Source: Cryptomeria japonica | Taxonomy: Eukaryota; Streptophyta; Pinopsida; Cupressales; Cupressaceae | Reading direction: 5' to 3' | Length of the DNA stretch: 64,000 nucleotides | Assembly: GCF_030272615.1 (NCBI RefSeq) | Contig: NC_081412.1 | Coordinates: forward strand, 38,326,911-38,390,910 | In this document: positions 24,600 to 36,270 of the stretch, piece by piece | Numbering within the stretch: the stretch's first letter is position 1 | How the letters are laid out: every line of letters starts with the position of its first letter | Notes under the pieces: generated by a model | Databases searched by the model: none | Told to the model about the DNA's origin: nothing | What the model saw: only the letters and a program-made list of their open reading frames with translations | Translations under genes and position numbers: made by a program

Positions 24600-25640
24600 G
24601 TTTTGTAAAACAATTTGGAGAATAACCTTGCGTGGCTAGGGTTTTGGACACAAAATTAAGATCTTGGAGAGATCTGATCCAATTTCACAAACAGATTGGA
24701 ATTTTTCCATAAACTTTTGTTTGCTGGTTTGGAACAATATCAAGAGATTTCAATCCAAAATTCAGATTTTTTGGAGCATATTTGAATTTTCTATGATTTT
24801 TTTATGAATTTTCATAAAAATTTATTTTTCAGAGAAAATAAGCAAACTTTTTAGATTTTCTTATATTTTTGGAAATCTCTCTAATTTATACATAGCATCT
24901 GTTCTTTGTGATTTTGATTTTGATAGAAAATATTTCCTAAAAAATCAGATTTTTAAAACTTAGGTTTTTTCATTATTTTGATCATATCTCACAAATGGCT
25001 TTAAATTTTGGCATCAAATTTTTTTTGCAGGTCACTAACAATATCAAAAGTTCTCAGTTAAATAATCATATTATTTGGAGCATATTTGAATTTTCTATTA
25101 ATTTTTTATGCGTTTTCATAAAAAAATAATTTTGAGAGAAAATGAGTGAATTTTTCAGATTGGTTTACAGTTTTAGAAATTTCTTAGAATTATACATAGG
25201 ATTTGTTCTTTGTGATTTTAATTTTGATGCAAAATTATTCATAAAAAATCAGATCTTTAAACATTAGGGTTTTACATTATTTTGATTATATCTCACAAAC
25301 TGCTTGGAATTTTTGTAAAAAACAATTTATGCAAGTTTTGAATGCTATCAAGAGTTTCCAGTAAAAAAATCAGATTTTTTGGATCAAGTTTGCATTTTAT
25401 ATGAGTTTTTTATGAGTTTTCATAAAAAAATTATTTTTTGGAACAAATTAGAAACTTTTTTGGATTTTCTTACATTTCTGGAATTGTCTTGAAATTTTAC
25501 AAGCACTTTGTTTTTTTTATGATGCAAAATAACTCGTGGAAAATCAGATCTTTGAATCTATCAAAAAACATCTTGTCAAAGGCCCCTATTTCAGAAAGTC
25601 TTTTGGATCTAAAATTTACCTAACTTGTTTGCTTGCAAGA
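24600..25640 (+). repeat. GYP-1 leader: about three 300-bp tandem repeats
   Basis: The phrase GGAGCATATTTGAATTTTCT recurs at about 24770 and 25075, with a diverged form at about 25378, about 304 bases apart. Each unit ends with a T-run and TTGCAGGT or similar. GYP-2 has the same arrangement at 52745, 53046 and 53346. Confidence 0.8.
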
Positions 25641-25799
25641 AGGGGTAATCATTTGAAACAACCCAAACTACTAACAAATATTTTTGCAAGATCTTGGCAA
25701 GGGTTTTTCTTTTGATTTTCATGGCGTGTCTTATTTTCATAGACTAGCAAACACTTCAATTGGTGCACTAAAATTGAACCAGTGTCTTTTGTGTCTTGG

Positions 25800-26400
25800 G
25801 TAATAGGCTCTTTGTGTTTAATCTTTAGAGGGTATGTCTTCCCGTGTGGTCATTAGGACTACTAGTGAGGAGAGAACGACCCAAGTGGTAGCGAGGAAAA
25901 CTCACCTCTTCCGAACCACTATAAATAATTATATCCATGGTGAAAGCCATGGGTAACGTGTGTTGATTAGTTCATACCAACACTATGTCTCCCCATAAAC
26001 CCGTTTGATCAATTTTATTTGATCAATAGTAGGGTATAACCCCTACCGGCTGGGAGCCTTCTGTATTTACAAAGCTGAAAGTGTCACATGTATGGTCACA
26101 CGAGCTGATGCCTTTACTAGTAGCTTTTTGTTTTAGAAAGCCAAAATTCTTCTAGTTGTCGGGGCAAGAGGTCGGACCTATGGAGCGGCCCACACACATG
26201 CGGTTCTTAGTAGAGATACAAAGTTCGCCATGAGGAGTTTTCATGGGGACTGGTGCTTGGCTGCCTTGGAGAAGTGAGTGTCGAGGGTAGACCCAATGGA
26301 GCCAAGCATCTAAGTATCTGCTTTGAATAGCGTAGCCTTAGGGGAAACCTCATGTGGGATCAACAACTATTGTCCTGGCCAACCATAAGAATTGTGCGTG
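25800..26400 (+). other. GYP-1 conserved leader block
   Basis: A less AT-rich stretch that aligns well with 53750-54330 of GYP-2, better than the DNA around it. A short frame ending G-D-W-C-L-A-(A/T)-L-E-K then stop is present in both copies (here ending near 26276). It could be a structured RNA leader (packaging or translation), an upstream ORF or a spliced exon. Confidence 0.5.
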
Positions 26401-27214
26401 TCTTCTTTTAAACATTCAAATATTCAAGATCAAACATCAAAAGATTGTGTCTTTTGTGTCTTCAAGTGTATGCAAAACATTTTTACATCAAACAACACAC
26501 TTTCTTTGGAGTCATTTTGAGTCTAAACACCTACAAACATAGAATCCTCATCAACATTGTGTCCTCTTGTCATGAATTACGGTCATAAATTCATATTTGG
26601 TCACAACAAACAACTTCACAAATTGGAAAAATTGCACTCGGGTCTTATAAATGTGTATGTGCAGTATCTAGTCAAGTCTGTGTTGGGTAACTGTGTCTAT
26701 GAAGTATACAGGCACGTCTATGTTCAATATTGGGAAAATCTACAATCCAACAAAGAAGAGAAATCAGTTTCATAATTCTTGAGCTTCCTATGTTATTTCT
26801 ATGGGTTTTCATCTAGAATTCAGCCTATTTTTTCAGTCTCACAAAGTTCATCATTGCTTTACACCTTGCATTAAATCCACATTTATCTAAACTTGAGTCA
26901 AAATGTCACTTGCTTGTCCTCATCTTGCTTTGTCAACACAATACATACAACAACATTTTGCTAAGTGGTCCCTCATCAAGGTCTATCACCTTTGAGTCTC
27001 ATTTGGTCTTACTTAGAGTCAAGGTCAACTTACCTCATCAAGAGAAACTATCCTCTCTTTGGAAGCCACACCTACTCTACTACATACATACTTGGTCTTA
27101 CACTTTGGACATTGCAAGTAGACCTCATATTCATTTACATTCCATCCAACTCTTGGTCTTCCATACTCTTTCTATTTTCATCTAGTCTCACACATCTTGG
27201 TCAAGACCTAGTTC
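26401..27214 (+). other. GYP-1 pre-gag leader
   Basis: Non-coding; aligns in patches with 54331-55173 of GYP-2, including the phrase GGTCAACTTACCTCATCAAG near 27022. Confidence 0.6.
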
Positions 27215-28962
27215 ATGGTTGAAACCCTTTCCCAAAAATCTAGGAGAGAAGCTAAAGAGGCTCAAGAGTCCGCAAACATGAGTGGCTATGAGTACGACAA
27301 TGATATCTTTTTCAATTCTGATCATACCACATTACCTAACATGGACATCTATAGAAAAACTCAAAATGTTTAGAACCTGGATAATACAAACAACAATGAT
27401 ACACACAATGACAATGTGGATAACATTTTACTACATTAAGAAGAAGTGGAAGACTCTATTATGGAACCCCATTTTAATAGATTGGCTGAGGAAATCATGA
27501 GAAGAGATAGACAATATTTCTTACAAGTGATGGCACAAAGTAGAACTAAGATACCTCATGATTTTGACATGTCTCAAATAGTGGAAAATTGACCTATGCA
27601 AGAAACTCAACTCAACATGGATCAAAGGAGACCTAATAGTGGAGGTACTAGAGGACCACGTTTCATGCCTGAGTCGCCATCATCCTTGTTTCAAAAACCT
27701 GAGGTCCCAAATACACATGGTCAATCTTTTGATACTCATGAAAGAACATCTCATGAACAACTCCTTCTATGCAGACCTTTATGGAAATATTATGCAAATA
27801 AGTACACTCAATCACATACCAATTCTAAGGACCAACCTCAAAAGCAATTGGATATTCAGAGGCATACTCAAAATTTGGACACAAGAAAACCCCGTATCAA
27901 AGTTGGGGGCAATACACAAGAGAAAACTCATGATATGCGTTATGACCCTATATCAAGTGGTCCCTACATGCATGATCATTATAGACCTCCTCCATATGAA
28001 AATGTTTATGATCAATACCATCCATATATCCAGTATCCTCCTCCTCCACCTGATGGCTCAGGCATGGGATATGGTCGAAGAAGTCAATCTCCACCTAAGA
28101 ACAATTTGGAACAACAAATAAAGAACTTACAAAAGAAAATGGAGGACATAAATACACCAAATCCAGCTTACACAATGAGAGACATATGTCCCTATCCATT
28201 TGACAAAATCATTCCAATGCCTCCTTTTCCTACACACTTCGTAATGCCTAAGTTTGATAAGTACAAAAGCAAAGGAGACCCTAAGGCACATATAAGATAG
28301 TTTTTCATGGCTTGCATTGAGGTAGCAGTAGAAGAAACATACTTGATGAGATTGGTCCCACAAAGATTAGGTGATAAAGCTAGAGAATGGTTCTCCCAAC
28401 TTCCACCTGGAATTAAGTCATGGGGTGATCTAGCAAAAGCTTTCATACAATATTTCTCATATAATATTGAGACAAATATATCAGTTACCACTTTGTGAAA
28501 CACCAAGAAAAAGGATGGGGAGTCATTTTCATCATTCTTACAAAGATGAAGGAATTTAGCCAGCATATGCTCTTGTGAAATTCCACAAAAACAAATTGTA
28601 GAGATGTTCACCTAGAATGTCAATAGATAAATTGGTTATGACTTGAGGAAAGATTGTTTGTCCACCTTCAAGGACATCATTGAAAAGGGATTAGAAAAAG
28701 AGAAGGTCCTAATTGAACAAGGAGTAATTAAGATATTCAAAGAAAACAAATAGGACTTTAAAGGAAAGGACAAGCCACAATTTTGCAACAAAAACAAGAA
28801 CACAGTAAATGATGGTGTTGTTGATACTAACACAGTACGACCCAAAATCATTCTTTATGGATCAAGTTCTACAAACAACCAAGTGATACTCAAACAACTT
28901 AAAAACCATGAAGAAAATATACCCCATTAGGAGAACCACTTGAGTCAGCTTTCAAGAAGCTA
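27215..28962 (+). pseudogene. gag: GYP-1 gag, damaged
   Basis: Begins at ATG 27215 (M-V-E-T, the same start as in GYP-2) and is read in one frame to 28498 with in-frame stops near 27372, 27438, 27590 and 28298. An acidic Asn/Asp-rich N-terminus is followed by a Pro/Tyr/His-rich stretch, a short coiled coil (28100-28145) and the retrotransposon gag core: C-P-Y-P-F-D near 28190, then E-W-F-S-Q-L-P and S-W-G-D-L-A-K-A-F near 28385-28440. A frame change between 28500 and 28963 links it to the C-terminal part. Gag forms the particle, and the intact core region suggests it was once supplied in cis. Confidence 0.88.
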
Positions 28963-29340
28963 GTGGCAAACAAGATAATAACAATTCCAGATAATCCTCC
29001 ATATGATTCAAAGGTCAAACCAAATTGGTGGAATTATGATGAGTACTATGAATATCACAAGAGCAAGGGACATAAAATAGGAAATTGTCATCGTTTGAAG
29101 CACATTATACAAGATCTTATCGATAGAGGTGACATTGAGATAGAAGGACACTCATCCAATCAGGAGCATGAGATGTTTAAGGAACCATTTCCTAAACATG
29201 ATAGGGGAAAATCCAAAGCCATAGATGAGTAGACCAACTATATTAGAGCATCCTATAACTATGATTCAATTGTCAATCACATTTAGATGGATAATTATGT
29301 CTCTACCATTATCATAAAGGACAAAACACCTAAAAATTCT
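28963..29340 (+). pseudogene. gag: GYP-1 gag C-terminal zinc-binding part
   Basis: Open 28963-29232 then stops. Contains K-P-N-W-W-N and a C-x-Y-H / G-H / C type segment (about 29035-29095) in which the first Cys is Tyr here, while the last Cys is kept; GYP-2 shows the reverse (first Cys kept, last lost). The family consensus therefore probably had both. Confidence 0.75.
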
Positions 29341-30120
29341 GCCTAAAGACCCAAAGTTGTCCTAAAAGGCATTGGATCTTCTTTTGAATCTACCTCTGAA
29401 TGTAATGTTACAACTTGTCAAGGTGAGGTCACTTTGCAAGGTGCTCCATCTAAAAACACCACCTCCTCATCAACCAAACCTGAGTACGATATGGTATAAC
29501 AGTTAGGGAAGACACCCGCGCTTATCTCCATTCTTGAGCTTTTATGCATATCCCCCGCACATTAAGTTGTTCTTGACAAAACTTTGAGAGACACTTCTAT
29601 CCCCACTGATCTTAACATGGACCAATTTCAAGCCATGGTGGGATACCTTTCCATTCTACATTCTCTTACATTCACTGAAGCTAACGACGCATCTCTAAGC
29701 CAACCGCATAATGCACCTTTACACATTGAAGCCTTCCTACACAAACATCAAATAAAATGAGTCCTGATAGATGGAGGAGCTGGTCCCAATATATGTACTT
29801 TGAACACAATAATACAATTGGGATATTCTGATAAATTTGTGAATGCTACGAACAAAATTACCATCAAGGCATATGATGACAAAGAGTGTTCATCCAAGGG
29901 CACAATCACCTTACCTCTCAGAGTTGGGCCAGTTATGAAGGATGTGGTTTGTCAATTCCTTGATCTAGATCTCACATATAACACTCTTGGGATGCCCATG
30001 GATTCATGAAATGAGAGTTTTTCCCTCTACATATCACCGATGTATCAAGTTCCCACACAATGAAGTTGAAGTGGCCATCAAAGCTGACCCAAACCTATTC
30101 ATATATTGCAACAATATGTG
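29341..30120 (+). pseudogene. pro: GYP-1 protease-like region, damaged
   Basis: Same frame as 28963, with stops that fit C-to-T change (near 29344, 29498, 29563) and a TGA at 29758-29760 just before the active-site-like I-D-G-G-A-G. Downstream are the family phrases T-I-K-A-Y-D-D and L-D-L-D-L-T-Y-N. Gypsy retropepsins of the Athila/Tat group commonly carry D-G-G or D-G-A in place of D-T-G. No reverse transcriptase follows. Confidence 0.8.
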
Positions 30121-30780
30121 ACCTAGATCACAAATAACAATCCCAGTCAATTGAGAGGTCATTCCTTCATCAGCATATGTGGATCCAAAATCCTTGAAAG
30201 CTTCTACATCCAAACAAATAGAGCTCAAAGAAAAGTTCAAGATTAAAGACATGGGATGTGGTGAGTATATCTTTCATGTTAATCAACTCCCACTATCTCC
30301 TAAGACATTTAGTTGACCAAAACAACCTACAAACAATTTGCAATGCCAAGGAATTGGGTATGAAGCACCTAATATTGTGGCTACTAAGTTTGAATGCAAA
30401 TCTCCTCTAGTGGTGCAAGCAGCTCTTGATATCAATAGTCCTAAGAGTGGTTCCAACAAAGAATCTATTGAATATATCGCCAACCCTCTTGAGAACTCAC
30501 ATAGCTTTACCATTTCATCCATTCTTCCATTTCCACTCTACTCCTAGACTTGGATTAACAAGAATCACAAAATGCCTTACTAATTGGGGATCAAAAATCA
30601 AGTTTTGAAAATAAAAATCTAAAAGTAAAAAATAAAGAGAAGTCCTTTAGTCCAAATCAAAATCAAAAGCTACTGGACTTTGCGAAAATCAAAGTCAAGG
30701 ATAAAACTCCTATGAAAAAGAGCAAGAGATTATCTCCCCTAATATAAAAATAATTGGGGGCAAAAGTTCTAAAATTTCAA
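30121..30780 (+). other. GYP-1 spacer between protease and integrase tail
   Basis: Aligns closely with 58080-58730 of GYP-2, including an open run with S-P-L-V-V-Q-A. No polymerase motif (no Y-x-D-D, no RNase H or integrase D,D35E residues). The family's internal deletion joint must lie near its end, about 30730-30900. Confidence 0.65.
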
Positions 30781-30794
30781 ATCAAAAAGCGTAC

Positions 30795-31313
30795 TTGTTG
30801 ATCCCAAGTCTCCATCATATCATTATACTTTCACTTCTTTTTGCAATCATAAGCCTTCATCACTCATCCACTTGTTTCACACATGCATTCCCTTATGGCG
30901 ATACATCATGGAACTTTAATGGAGCTTCCTCAGGGGACTTTGTTATCAGGGATGGTCAAACTTCTTTAGGTGACACACATATGAGCCTCCATAGTTCATA
31001 CATTATTAATTCTATTCCAGTTCCTCCCTCAAGGAAGATAGTCACTCAAGCTACACATCATTTAGTCAAGGAACAATACATTTACAACCACAAAGTAAAG
31101 CCTTGCACATTTGAGGTGGGTGACTTAGTTTTCAAACAAAATCCTAAAAATCAACAAGACAGAGAGAAGAAGGGCAAGTTCGAACCAAATTGTCTTGGTC
31201 CTTACATTATTATAGAAATCTATGTATCTGGTGCATATCAGCTCTCAACCCCAGAGGGAAAACCTTTGGAGGATCCTATCAATAGCATGCACCTTCACAG
31301 GTTTTACACATAG
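30795..31313 (+). pseudogene. pol: GYP-1 integrase C-terminal tail
   Basis: The recognisable part is the last 80 codons: Y-N-H-K-V-K, then F-E-V-G-D-L-V, then K-F-E-P-N, L-G-P-Y and a closing L-H-R-F-Y. This is the GPY/F-type C-terminal domain of gypsy integrases, which normally follows some 300 residues of integrase absent here. The upstream part of the frame (30795-31070) matches the same region in GYP-2 and is a fused spacer. An open frame here does not mean activity. Confidence 0.8.
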
Positions 31314-33060
31314 CTCTTCAGGTATATCCTAATTCAAAAATACAAAAAAAATTAAAAAATTAAAAAATTCAAAAAATTCAAAAAATTCAAAAAATTCAAA
31401 AATTCAAAAAAATCATAAACATAAAAAATTGTTACTTGGTGAAAACCTAGCAAACAGGCGCCTTGTTATGCAAAAAAAATTGGAAAACAGAAAAATAGTT
31501 CGTCCAACAGTGAAAACCACTTCAGTGGTGTTTTGGGCAAGTACCACGGTGAAAACCGGATCACCGATGCCATGTGTAGAGACATTGCTTCTCCCTCCTT
31601 TAGGATTCCATTTCCTCTTTTCACTTTGGACACACTCACAAACTATCCATCCATAATAAACTTACCCATTCCCATCATGGCTTGTTATTGATCTTCCTAA
31701 GATTGGTTAGCCATTCATAATAATCCTTCCTTTTTAACCCCTTTTTCATCCATAATAAATCGGCTCGTATTTGTGGCTAAGGAAAATCCTAAGTCTAGTG
31801 ATGGGTGTGGAACTAAGAGAATCACATGTTTTGAGGAGTGGAGTTTCTTCCATTTTTCTTCAGTCTATCCATGCACAATCCACAATAAAGCAGCACTTGC
31901 ATCGCAAATCCGCAACAAAGTTTCATCTTCTCCACAATAAAGCATCAGTTTCATGGATTTAGTTAGTTTCAGATGAGACACAAGCAAAAATAGGCTTCAG
32001 CAAATCAAATCTTTTAACAGACTTAGACAACATTATGGTTCAGTGCTATCTATCATTTTTGTGAAAGTAAACATTGTGACCACAATCAAATAGACTTATA
32101 CAAGTGACAAGAGACATTAAACTTGAGGACTACAATGGATGTTGGTGTCGAGTCTTGGTTTTCTTTTGATTTTATCTTTCTGGTGACATGTCTTTTAGCT
32201 TTTACAGGATGTCTCTAACTAGAGATTTTATCTCCGCGATGTCTTTGACTAGAAGGGCGAGGATGGGGTATCGTCACCTATTTTTCTTTGTTGTCTATGG
32301 ATTATCTCTCAGTAATGCTATGACTTGTCCAAGGATATGAGGATGTTGTGAGTCTAGTGTGAACTGGGGCATTCCTTGTTTGTGACTATCTGATCTCCAT
32401 GCAATGGGTACAATGACTTTCTGGGTCAAACATATATCTGGATTGTCATAACTTATTTGTCATAATAAAGCTCAATGATGATAATAGCACAAGAAGCTCT
32501 TTCACTTCCATATCTTCTATCTTTCATCCCCCTTTCATGATTGAACTTCATCATCCTTCCTGAGTCCATGTAGCTTGCTATCACATGACTGAGTATAATG
32601 ACACAACAAAAATATTTGCATTTCATGTAGTTTGCACTTGCATTACCACATACTAGCATTTCATACATATAGATATCACAATTACATCACATCCTGCACA
32701 CAACACATGTTAGCACATTTTACATTTTCATCATATAAATAGTTATTTGCATTATCATATTAATCTGCATTTCATACATTCACATTTACATTTGTATAAC
32801 ATATAAAAAAGATAAAAGAAAAAAAATATTGCATTTCATCATGTATATATTTACATCCATATCATAAAATTATCATCATAAAACATATCATAAGCATCAC
32901 ATAGGCACACATGCATATAGCTGTCATAAGGATGAATCATCTCATATATATATCAAAATCATAAGTGTCATGATACAATGATGTCAAAATACATATGGTT
33001 ACACAATCACCCGAAGGTGTCTACATCATCATACAAAATGGTACAACACTGATACATAGG
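31314..33060 (+). other. GYP-1 3' non-coding region
   Basis: Starts with an (AAATTC)n-like run at 31345-31410, then a stretch alignable with 59284-61010 of GYP-2, ending in CATATA/ATCATA-rich sequence (32640-33000). No gene seen. Confidence 0.7.
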
Positions 33061-33073
33061 GAGCCCTCTAAGG

Positions 33074-34930
33074 CTATGATGAACTCCTTCCCTCAGAGCC
33101 AACTGGCCTCGACAGAGTCTGAGCCTTAGAAGGACCTACCCTAGGATCATCTCTCCTATCCACTCTATCTGGTGCTAGTGGAGGACCCATGACCCCACCA
33201 CTAGATGACTGTCTCCTGTCTCTCCCCCTAATGGTCGTCGTAGTCCATGATGGTATCCGGAAGCTCCTAGCTTGCTGATCTGGTGGCACCACTCCATAGT
33301 ACTGGTCTCTCCAGTAGGTTATCTCCTCCCCTACCCACTAAACATAGGCGTATCTGGCTCTTGTGTCCTCTGTTGCCTGTCTGCCTACCCTTAGTGCTGC
33401 CTCAGCCTCTATGTAGCATTGAATATCCTGATCCCTCTCCCACTCAGTGTCCCTCAGTTGTCTCCTAAGCCTAGCCACATCCCTCTCCATATCTTGGATT
33501 TCATCTACCTATCCCTAGTAGAGATCCCTCAAGGATAGTATCTCATCCTCCTCATCCTCTCTCCCCTCACCCTATCCCTGTGGCTATTCTTGTGGCTGCT
33601 CCTGTCCTTATCCCCATCCCTATACCTATCTGGGAACCTATGTTGTTGGCACCTATAAAGGAAATCCACCTCTACCCCTCACTATATGCACTTGTCTCTC
33701 CTCTCTGCCCTCTCTCCTCTAAGCTACTCTCCTCTCTACCACTGCCCCTCGCCTCTGTCATCGGCCTCTGCCTCCACCATCTCCACCATCTCCCTCTATC
33801 GGCTCCCCTGGATTCATCAGTCATGGAAATGGATGCTCTGCCCAATAAGAACTGTACTATGCATCCATCCCTACATCCTCCACATCTGGCCATATATCCC
33901 AAGGCATGGGAACCATCTCTAGCATCTGTGTCACAACCGATCAGAAGACAATAATGGCCCTAAATGCACCCGATCCCTCACTGTCTATGCATACATCCCT
34001 GAACCTTGTGGCATCCACTGTATCCTGTTGAACTGCCTGCATACCCTATCAATCAACTTCCTCTTAATAATATATAGTGTCTGGCCAATCAAATACCTAC
34101 TCCTGAATACATACAACAACTCCACTGCATCATCCTCCCACTCCTCACAATCTCATTAAGGCCTCCATACTACACTGTCTATCTCATCGATCACTCGGCA
34201 CCAATACTCTAGCCTCCCAATCCGTGACTTGGAATTAATCATATCATACAGATGCACAAAACTATGCCCATGTCCTCAGCCCCTAAAATGTATCGACCGT
34301 GTCACCGGAAGATGCTTGTATGCCCATACCTACAATAATGTCACTCCACACCCCACTCCTGTTGATGCATGATACACAAACTAATGTAGCTCATAATACA
34401 TGTGTGCTAGCAAACACGGCCCCCATGCAAACCTGGTGTGCTTAGTTACCAATGTCTCCAGAGTCCTCCCCCACCCCACAACCAACCCTCGTGTCACCCT
34501 ATCCGGACAAAGGAACCCACTGATCACTCCTTCCAGCACTGCATTAGTGCCAATCCTATAGCTATCATGGTGTCACAAGCCACATGTCTTGCCCTCATCT
34601 CTAGTCCTAGATCCTAGAACACTTATCTCACTACATCCCTGTCTCCCTCTCTATCATAAGGAACTAACTCCCCAACGATCAGTATCCTCAGTATCATGTA
34701 CACATCCTCTAAGGTGACTGTTATCTCACGCATCAGCAAATGAAACGTACATGTCTCTGAGTGCCATCTCTCAGCTAATGAAGTCAATAATCCCATGTTC
34801 ACCCGAAACTTAGAGCGTATACATAATGTATCACAAGCCCATAGCCTCAACTGTTGCTCTATCCTCAAATGTCAGCTCTACTCATAATCTCTGAGTCGAA
34901 GGGAATCTCTCTCATGACTCTAGCATAGGT
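33074..34930 (-). pseudogene. Antisense PMD-like ORF in GYP-1
   Basis: A minus-strand decayed ORF read from about 34930 down to 33074, GC-richer than its surroundings. 34868-34623 is open and holds R-W-H-S-E-T then T-F-H-L and T-L-E-D-V-Y-M-I-L, the opening signature of the plant mobile domain (MAIN-like / PF10536). After a frameshift, a second frame from about 34572 to 33830 continues through W-G-P-C-L-L-A-H-M-Y-Y-E-L and V-W-A-Y, again domain-like, with stops mostly explained by CAG-to-TAG. The last part (33902-33672, 33292-33074) is Arg/Gly/Ser-rich. From memory, Tat-lineage gypsy elements are known to carry antisense ORFs between integrase and 3' LTR, some with PMD. Function in the element is unknown. 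Confidence 0.7.
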
Positions 34931-34959
34931 AGGTCCTCCTGCAGTCAAGAAAATGAACT

Positions 34960-35500
34960 ATGTCAATCCTAGTGGCATTCCCTGTTCATCACAAAGTGCT
35001 TCTTTTTATCCTAGTGCTTATATCTATCATATGGCACTCTATCCTAGTGGCATTCCTTGTTCATCACAAAGTGCTGCTTTTTTATCCTAGTAGTACTCCC
35101 TATTCATCATAAAGTACTACTTTGATCCTATCTTTTAGGGCACCTACTTGAGTGTATCCTCTTGAGTAGCTTATCCAATTGACGACGTATGTCCTATCAC
35201 AAAATTGTCAATTTCAGCCTAATCCAAATTGGTAACATATGTTCTATCATAGAATTGTCAATTTCTTTGGTACATGTTGTTCATCACAAAGTGCCTCGCT
35301 CTATCCTATCCTAGGGCCTCTACTTTATTGTATCCTTTTGAGTAGTTTCCTGATTGGCAATGTATGTTCTATCACAAAATTGTCAATCCTAGCCCTATCC
35401 GTTATCCTAGTCTTCCCTAAACGACCTACTTCAGTGTATCCTCTCAGCAGCTTATCCAATCGACAACGTATGTTTATCACAGAACTGTCGATTTGACCTT
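34960..35500. repeat. GYP-1 3' region tandem repeats (about 110-120 bp and smaller)
   Basis: Recurring phrases: CACAAAGTGCT with TATCCTAGTGG (34985-35120) and AATTGTCAAT with GTATGTTCTATCAC (35180, 35235, 35365, 35465). Units are diverged and mixed. GYP-2 keeps a shorter form at 61255-61690. Confidence 0.7.
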
Positions 35501-35504
35501 GAAG

Positions 35505-35750
35505 ACACAAACACGCTTGTATACTTCACAAATGCACCTTCTCTACATAGACGTACTTGAATCACACAGACGTGCCTCTGTTCGACACAGATGCACCTAT
35601 CCTGCATAAACGTGCTTGTTCTGCACAGATGTGCTTGCATTGAACACAGACACTATTACAATCATAGATGCGCCTACACTCTGCACAGACGTGCCTAACC
35701 TACCCAGATGTGCCTAGCACCAACGCAGACATGCCTTCCCATCTTTTGAC
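35505..35750. repeat. Short degenerate repeat CACAGAYGTGCCT in GYP-1
   Basis: At least nine copies of a word like GCACAGACGTGCCT, spaced roughly 20-30 bases. It is largely missing from GYP-2 (only GACAGGCACG near 61700), so it expanded in GYP-1 or was lost from GYP-2. Confidence 0.75.
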
Positions 35751-36255
35751 CCGCTTAACAATTTTTTATGACATACCTAATGTGCATTTATTACCCTACC
35801 TAACATGCATTTATGACAACAATTAATGCAACAAGGTACAAGGAGGTTTTGTGGTACTCACTAGATCTCCTGCATCTGCTAGCCTCTAATATCGGCAAAC
35901 GCGATCTAATCTATGCACTAATGCCATCGCTGCTGACTGTTGACTGCTCTCTGCTCTCTCTACACACTGATCTCTTAGGTGTGTGGATGACAATGAGGAT
36001 GTTTTCTCTCGTAGTCTATCTTATAGACTACCCTAGCCCTCATTTCTCGAGTTAGTCTTCTTTATCTTGTGACATTGTCACTCTGTCCTATCTTGTTAGT
36101 CATTTATAGTCTTTCTTTCTTATCAAGAGATTGTCTGTGATCTTTTTCAGACATTTTCATCCAATCTCTCGAGGGGGCATATCATTCCCATCTTGGGGCA
36201 ACTTTGTATCAGTTTATCTTATCTTCTTTGAAACAACGCAACAAGTTGCATTGTC
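35751..36255 (+). other. GYP-1 pre-PPT region
   Basis: Non-coding; its last 200 bases match 61750-61930 of GYP-2 closely. Confidence 0.6.
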
Positions 36256-36270
36256 TCAAAGAGGGGCAAA
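36256..36270 (+). other. GYP-1 polypurine tract
   Basis: TCAAAGAGGGGCAAA directly before the 3' LTR; GYP-2 has the same tract. Confidence 0.85.

Noticed and set aside
33283-33954. Plus-strand Pro/Leu/Ser-rich open frames in the GYP-1 3' region
   Set aside because: They are the reverse of the antisense PMD-like ORF, and the minus-strand reading has the recognisable domain.
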